The notes under the pieces: generated by a model
The model's input: the letters and a program-made list of their open reading frames with translations, nothing else
Database searches by the model: none
Told to the model about the DNA's origin: nothing
Shown here: piece by piece, positions 31,281 to 33,510 of the stretch
Layout: each line of letters begins with the position of its first letter
Position numbering within the stretch: position 1 is the first letter of the stretch
Made by a program: the position numbers and the translations under genes
Assembly (NCBI GenBank): GCA_019429365.1
Contig: JAHYJD010000031.1
Coordinates: 1 to 33,510, forward strand
Source: Bacteroidales bacterium
GTDB lineage: Bacteria > Bacteroidota > Bacteroidia > Bacteroidales > UBA7960
Reading direction: 5' to 3'
DNA: 33,510 nucleotides

Positions 31281-32378
31281 ATGGAAACAGTGGTCAAATT
31301 TGCACAAAACAAGGATCTTGACTTTAAAAAGACTTTGCATAGTCGGGTCAATGCCTATTTTACAAGTACCGGGCTTTCGAAAAATCACAACCCCGCCATG
31401 CTGTTTAAAACGGTGTTTATGCTGGCGCTTTACATCATTCCATTTGTATTAATCCTCAGTTTAAATATCCCTTTTTGGCTGGTAATGATTCTTTTTCTGA
31501 TCATGGGTGTGGGTATTGCCGGTATTGGCATGTCGGTAATGCACGATGGCAACCATTTTGGCTATTCTAAAAATCACCGGGTTAACAGAATTGTTGGATT
31601 AACCATGAACCTGTTGGGCGCTGATGCCTATAATTGGAAAATAAAGCACAATAAATTGCATCATGTGTTTACCAACATTTATGGCAAAGATGAGGACATT
31701 AACAGCAGGGTTATTCTTAGGTTTGCCTTCAGGTCTCCCCTTAAAAAATACCATAAGTACCAGTATTTGTATGCGTGGTTTTTCTATGCTTTAATGAGTT
31801 TGTCGATGATGTTTGGCGACATTTCCAAACGGATTAGCAATCGCAAAAGGGGATTGACAAATCTTTCATTGTCTGCATTTCGACGGTCAATGTTCTGGCT
31901 TATTGTTTCAAAAGTTTTATATTTTGGGATCATTATTGGCTTACCCGTTTTTCTGACTGACCTATTATGGTGGCAGGTTTTGTTGGGATTTCTGGTAATG
32001 CACCTGGTGGCCGGTACCATTATGAGTGTGGTTTTTCAAATGGCCCACGTGGTGGAAGGCCCGGCCCAAGCAATTCCTGATGAACAAGGTAGGATTAACG
32101 ACTCTCTGATAGTGCACCAGTTGAAATCAACGGCCGATTTTTCAAAGGGCAATAAAATTCTTTCATGGTATGTCGGTGGGCTTAATTACCAGGTAGAACA
32201 CCACCTGTACCCGAAAATCTGTCATGTGCATTATCCGGCCATTTCCAAAATTGTGGAAGCCACGACCCGGGAGTTCAACATACCGTATTACGTATATGAT
32301 TCCTTCTGGGATGCCCTGCACGCCCATATCACGACCCTAAAAAGGCTTGGGAGAGAAACCAACACAGTTTTAGTATAG
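31281..32378 (+). CDS. Membrane fatty acid desaturase (acyl-CoA/acyl-lipid type)
   Basis: A 365-aa di-iron membrane desaturase that uses oxygen to insert a double bond into an acyl chain. The three histidine boxes are intact: MHDGNHFGYS (HxxxH), HNKLHHVFTN (HxxHH) and QVEHHLYPKI (QxxHH). The third is of the front-end/QxxHH type. Four membrane segments surround them. The open frame reaches back to a GTG at 31233 and an ATG at 31254, but family members begin with METVVKFAQNK-like sequence right before RVNAYF, so the ATG at 31281 is preferred and gives the usual length. It needs an electron donor (ferredoxin or cytochrome b5-like), which is not encoded nearby. Oxygen dependence shows that the organism meets oxygen at least sometimes. 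A TACCTTTA box at 31210-31217 is a near match to the -7 consensus. Confidence 0.91.
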   Translation: METVVKFAQNKDLDFKKTLHSRVNAYFTSTGLSKNHNPAMLFKTVFMLALYIIPFVLILSLNIPFWLVMILFLIMGVGIAGIGMSVMHDGNHFGYSKNHRVNRIVGLTMNLLGADAYNWKIKHNKLHHVFTNIYGKDEDINSRVILRFAFRSPLKKYHKYQYLYAWFFYALMSLSMMFGDISKRISNRKRGLTNLSLSAFRRSMFWLIVSKVLYFGIIIGLPVFLTDLLWWQVLLGFLVMHLVAGTIMSVVFQMAHVVEGPAQAIPDEQGRINDSLIVHQLKSTADFSKGNKILSWYVGGLNYQVEHHLYPKICHVHYPAISKIVEATTREFNIPYYVYDSFWDALHAHITTLKRLGRETNTVLV

Positions 32379-32384
32379 AGGTGG

Positions 32385-32418
32385 AAAAAGGGTGGGGGAA
32401 CATTCCTCCACCCTTTTT
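32385..32418. terminator. Bidirectional intrinsic terminator between the desaturase and T9SS genes
   Basis: AAAAAGGGTGG (32385-32395) pairs exactly with CCACCCTTTTT (32408-32418), and the inner bases GGAA (32397-32400) and TTCC (32403-32406) extend the stem. A-run and T-run flanks on each side make it work in either direction, and it sits 7 bp after the desaturase stop and 31 bp after the end of the convergent T9SS gene. It is the clearest terminator in the window. Confidence 0.88.
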
Positions 32419-32448
32419 AAAAAATTGTCAACCAGATGCCTGCAGCTT

Positions 32449-33510
32449 CTAATGAATAATAGAAATCCGTTTGGCAATAATTCCTGTCTTGGTTTCAACC
32501 TGGATAATGTATAGCCCTTCCTTAAGCTGGCTAATGTCAATAACCACGGTTTTTTCACGCAGAATTTCCTGGTCGAAGGCAAGTTGACCCACCAGATTGA
32601 AAAGTGCAACCCGTTTTATGAATGCTGCTTCGATGGTTAGTTCGTTTTTTGCCGGGTTGGGATAAATCAGCAGTTGCTGTTGACTTAAATCAGGACCAAC
32701 TCCCACCGTAGTAATATCAATGCAATCGGAGATGGCTGTGCAGCTTTGCCAGGTGACCTCCACGGCATAGGAGCCATTTTCGGTAGCGGTAAAGCTTTGG
32801 TTGGTTTCGCCGGTTATGGGTGCGTTATTGTTGTTGCAATCGATCCACTGATAAGATGCGCCAGCCTGGTTTGCCGTAATAGTCAGGCTATTCACGCTCA
32901 CAGAGTTGTCCACTGTTATTACTGAAAGCGTCAATACTACCGTGGAGTCGCATCCATGTATGGAGGCGAAGACTTCCGTGTATTCACCGGGCATGGTAAG
33001 TTCTTGTGCGCCAAAGTCATAGGTGTCGCCGTTGCAGATGGTCATCGCATCGGTATTGTTAACCACCGGGAAAACCGTAACCATAACACTTTCTGCAGCT
33101 TCCGCTGAACACCCAAATTCATTGGTGACTACTACCGAGTATTCACCTGTTGTCGCGGCATTTATTCCGTAAGTGGTTCCGCCCCCGGTCCATTGATAGG
33201 TTGTGTAAACGTCAGGAACTGACAGATAAACAGTTTGTCCATCGCAGACCTCAGTAGGGCCTTCCGCTGTTATGACAGGCGGATCGGGCAGGGGATGGAT
33301 GACGATTTCGTGGATGACAGAGGCACTACAGCCGCTGGGATTGAAGATTTCGAGTTTCACCTGATAGGTTCCGGCCTCGGCAAAGGTATGGGTTATGTTC
33401 CCGACGGTGGTATAGTCAACGTTGCCGTCATTTCCGATATCCCATTCATAAGTGGCGCCATTTTCCACGCTTTCGGAGAGGTCGGTAAAGATTACCTCTG
33501 TATTTGCACA
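32449..33510 (-). CDS. T9SS-exported PKD/Ig-repeat protein, C-terminal part (runs off the window)
   Basis: Partial: the frame stays open to base 33510, so at least 353 C-terminal residues are present and the N-terminus lies outside. The GTG at 33468 is an internal codon and not a start, since the frame continues 14 codons upstream to the edge. In order there are a PKD domain (about 1-78, with YEWDIGNDG and THTFAEAGTYQVKL), an Ig-like/PKD-like repeat (80-150, YQWTGGGTTYGI), a SprB-like repeat (CNGDTYDFGA, then HGCDSTVVLTL), a further YQWIDCNNN repeat, and finally the type A sorting domain: LLIYPNPAKNELTIEA, then LKEGLYIIQVETKTGIIAKR. This end directs export through the outer membrane by the type IX system. 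Most likely a surface adhesin or a large secreted protein. Confidence 0.9.
   Translation of the reverse strand, partial: CANTEVIFTDLSESVENGATYEWDIGNDGNVDYTTVGNITHTFAEAGTYQVKLEIFNPSGCSASVIHEIVIHPLPDPPVITAEGPTEVCDGQTVYLSVPDVYTTYQWTGGGTTYGINAATTGEYSVVVTNEFGCSAEAAESVMVTVFPVVNNTDAMTICNGDTYDFGAQELTMPGEYTEVFASIHGCDSTVVLTLSVITVDNSVSVNSLTITANQAGASYQWIDCNNNNAPITGETNQSFTATENGSYAVEVTWQSCTAISDCIDITTVGVGPDLSQQQLLIYPNPAKNELTIEAAFIKRVALFNLVGQLAFDQEILREKTVVIDISQLKEGLYIIQVETKTGIIAKRISIIH

Overview
The window comes from a member of the Bacteroidota, probably near the Bacteroidales/Marinilabiliales; the rank below phylum is a guess. Three things support this. The last gene encodes a type IX secretion (T9SS) sorting domain. 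There is a DUF6266-type protein, a family I know only from this phylum. At least nine genes have the Bacteroidota-type -7 box TAnnTTTG at the expected distance (for example 1128-1135, 6973-6980, 18964-18971) and no clear Shine-Dalgarno sequence. No rRNA, tRNA, CRISPR array or insertion sequence was seen.

Layout. (1) 64-3598: a family 2 glycosyltransferase and a DksA/TraR zinc-finger protein fired from divergent promoters, then a HelD-like superfamily 1 helicase. (2) 3765-8367, an accessory/defence block: a large single-chain DNA methyltransferase-nuclease related to type ISP enzymes but lacking their helicase, then a three-gene AT-rich module that reads as toxin, HTH antitoxin and SecB-like chaperone (a TAC system), with a perfect palindrome in its promoter. 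(3) 8418-10858, minus strand: a DUF6266 protein with 11-bp direct repeats upstream, and peptide-chain release factor 3 with a long structured leader. (4) 11324-16910: a six-gene sulfur-type respiratory operon made of a Tat-exported molybdopterin catalytic subunit, a four-cluster ferredoxin subunit, an NrfD/PsrC membrane subunit, two half-size YeeE/YedE (thiosulfate-transporter-like) proteins, and an exported rhodanese-like protein that has lost the catalytic cysteine but ends in Gly-Gly-Cys-Ser. (5) 16934-18691, minus strand: a membrane protein fused to a THEP1-like P-loop NTPase. (6) 18976-27637: a LytS/LytTR two-component pair followed by a TolC, adaptor and RND efflux set, a small PII-like protein and an LpxA-like acyltransferase. 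(7) 27662-33510: an SLC13-type transporter with four RCK_C domains, a quinone-oxidoreductase-like MDR enzyme, a fatty acid desaturase, a bidirectional terminator, and the 3' part of a T9SS-exported PKD-repeat protein.

How the genes may work together. The respiratory operon looks like a device for moving, handling and reducing or oxidising inorganic sulfur. The YeeE pair would supply or export the sulfur compound. The rhodanese-like protein may be a sulfur carrier using a swinging C-terminal cysteine, by analogy with the GGCGG arm of SoxY. The A/B/C complex would connect it to the quinone pool. The two-component system sits directly before the efflux genes on the same strand and is the obvious candidate regulator. 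The PII-like protein and the acyltransferase follow the pump so closely that they are probably co-transcribed with it.

The strongest candidates for undescribed biology are the cysteine-tailed rhodanese in its operon, the Bacteroidota TAC module, the membrane-THEP1 fusion, the PII-like partner of the RND pump, and a 49-bp relic of a helD 3' end lying 15 kb from the intact gene. All family assignments come from reading the translations by eye; no database search was run.
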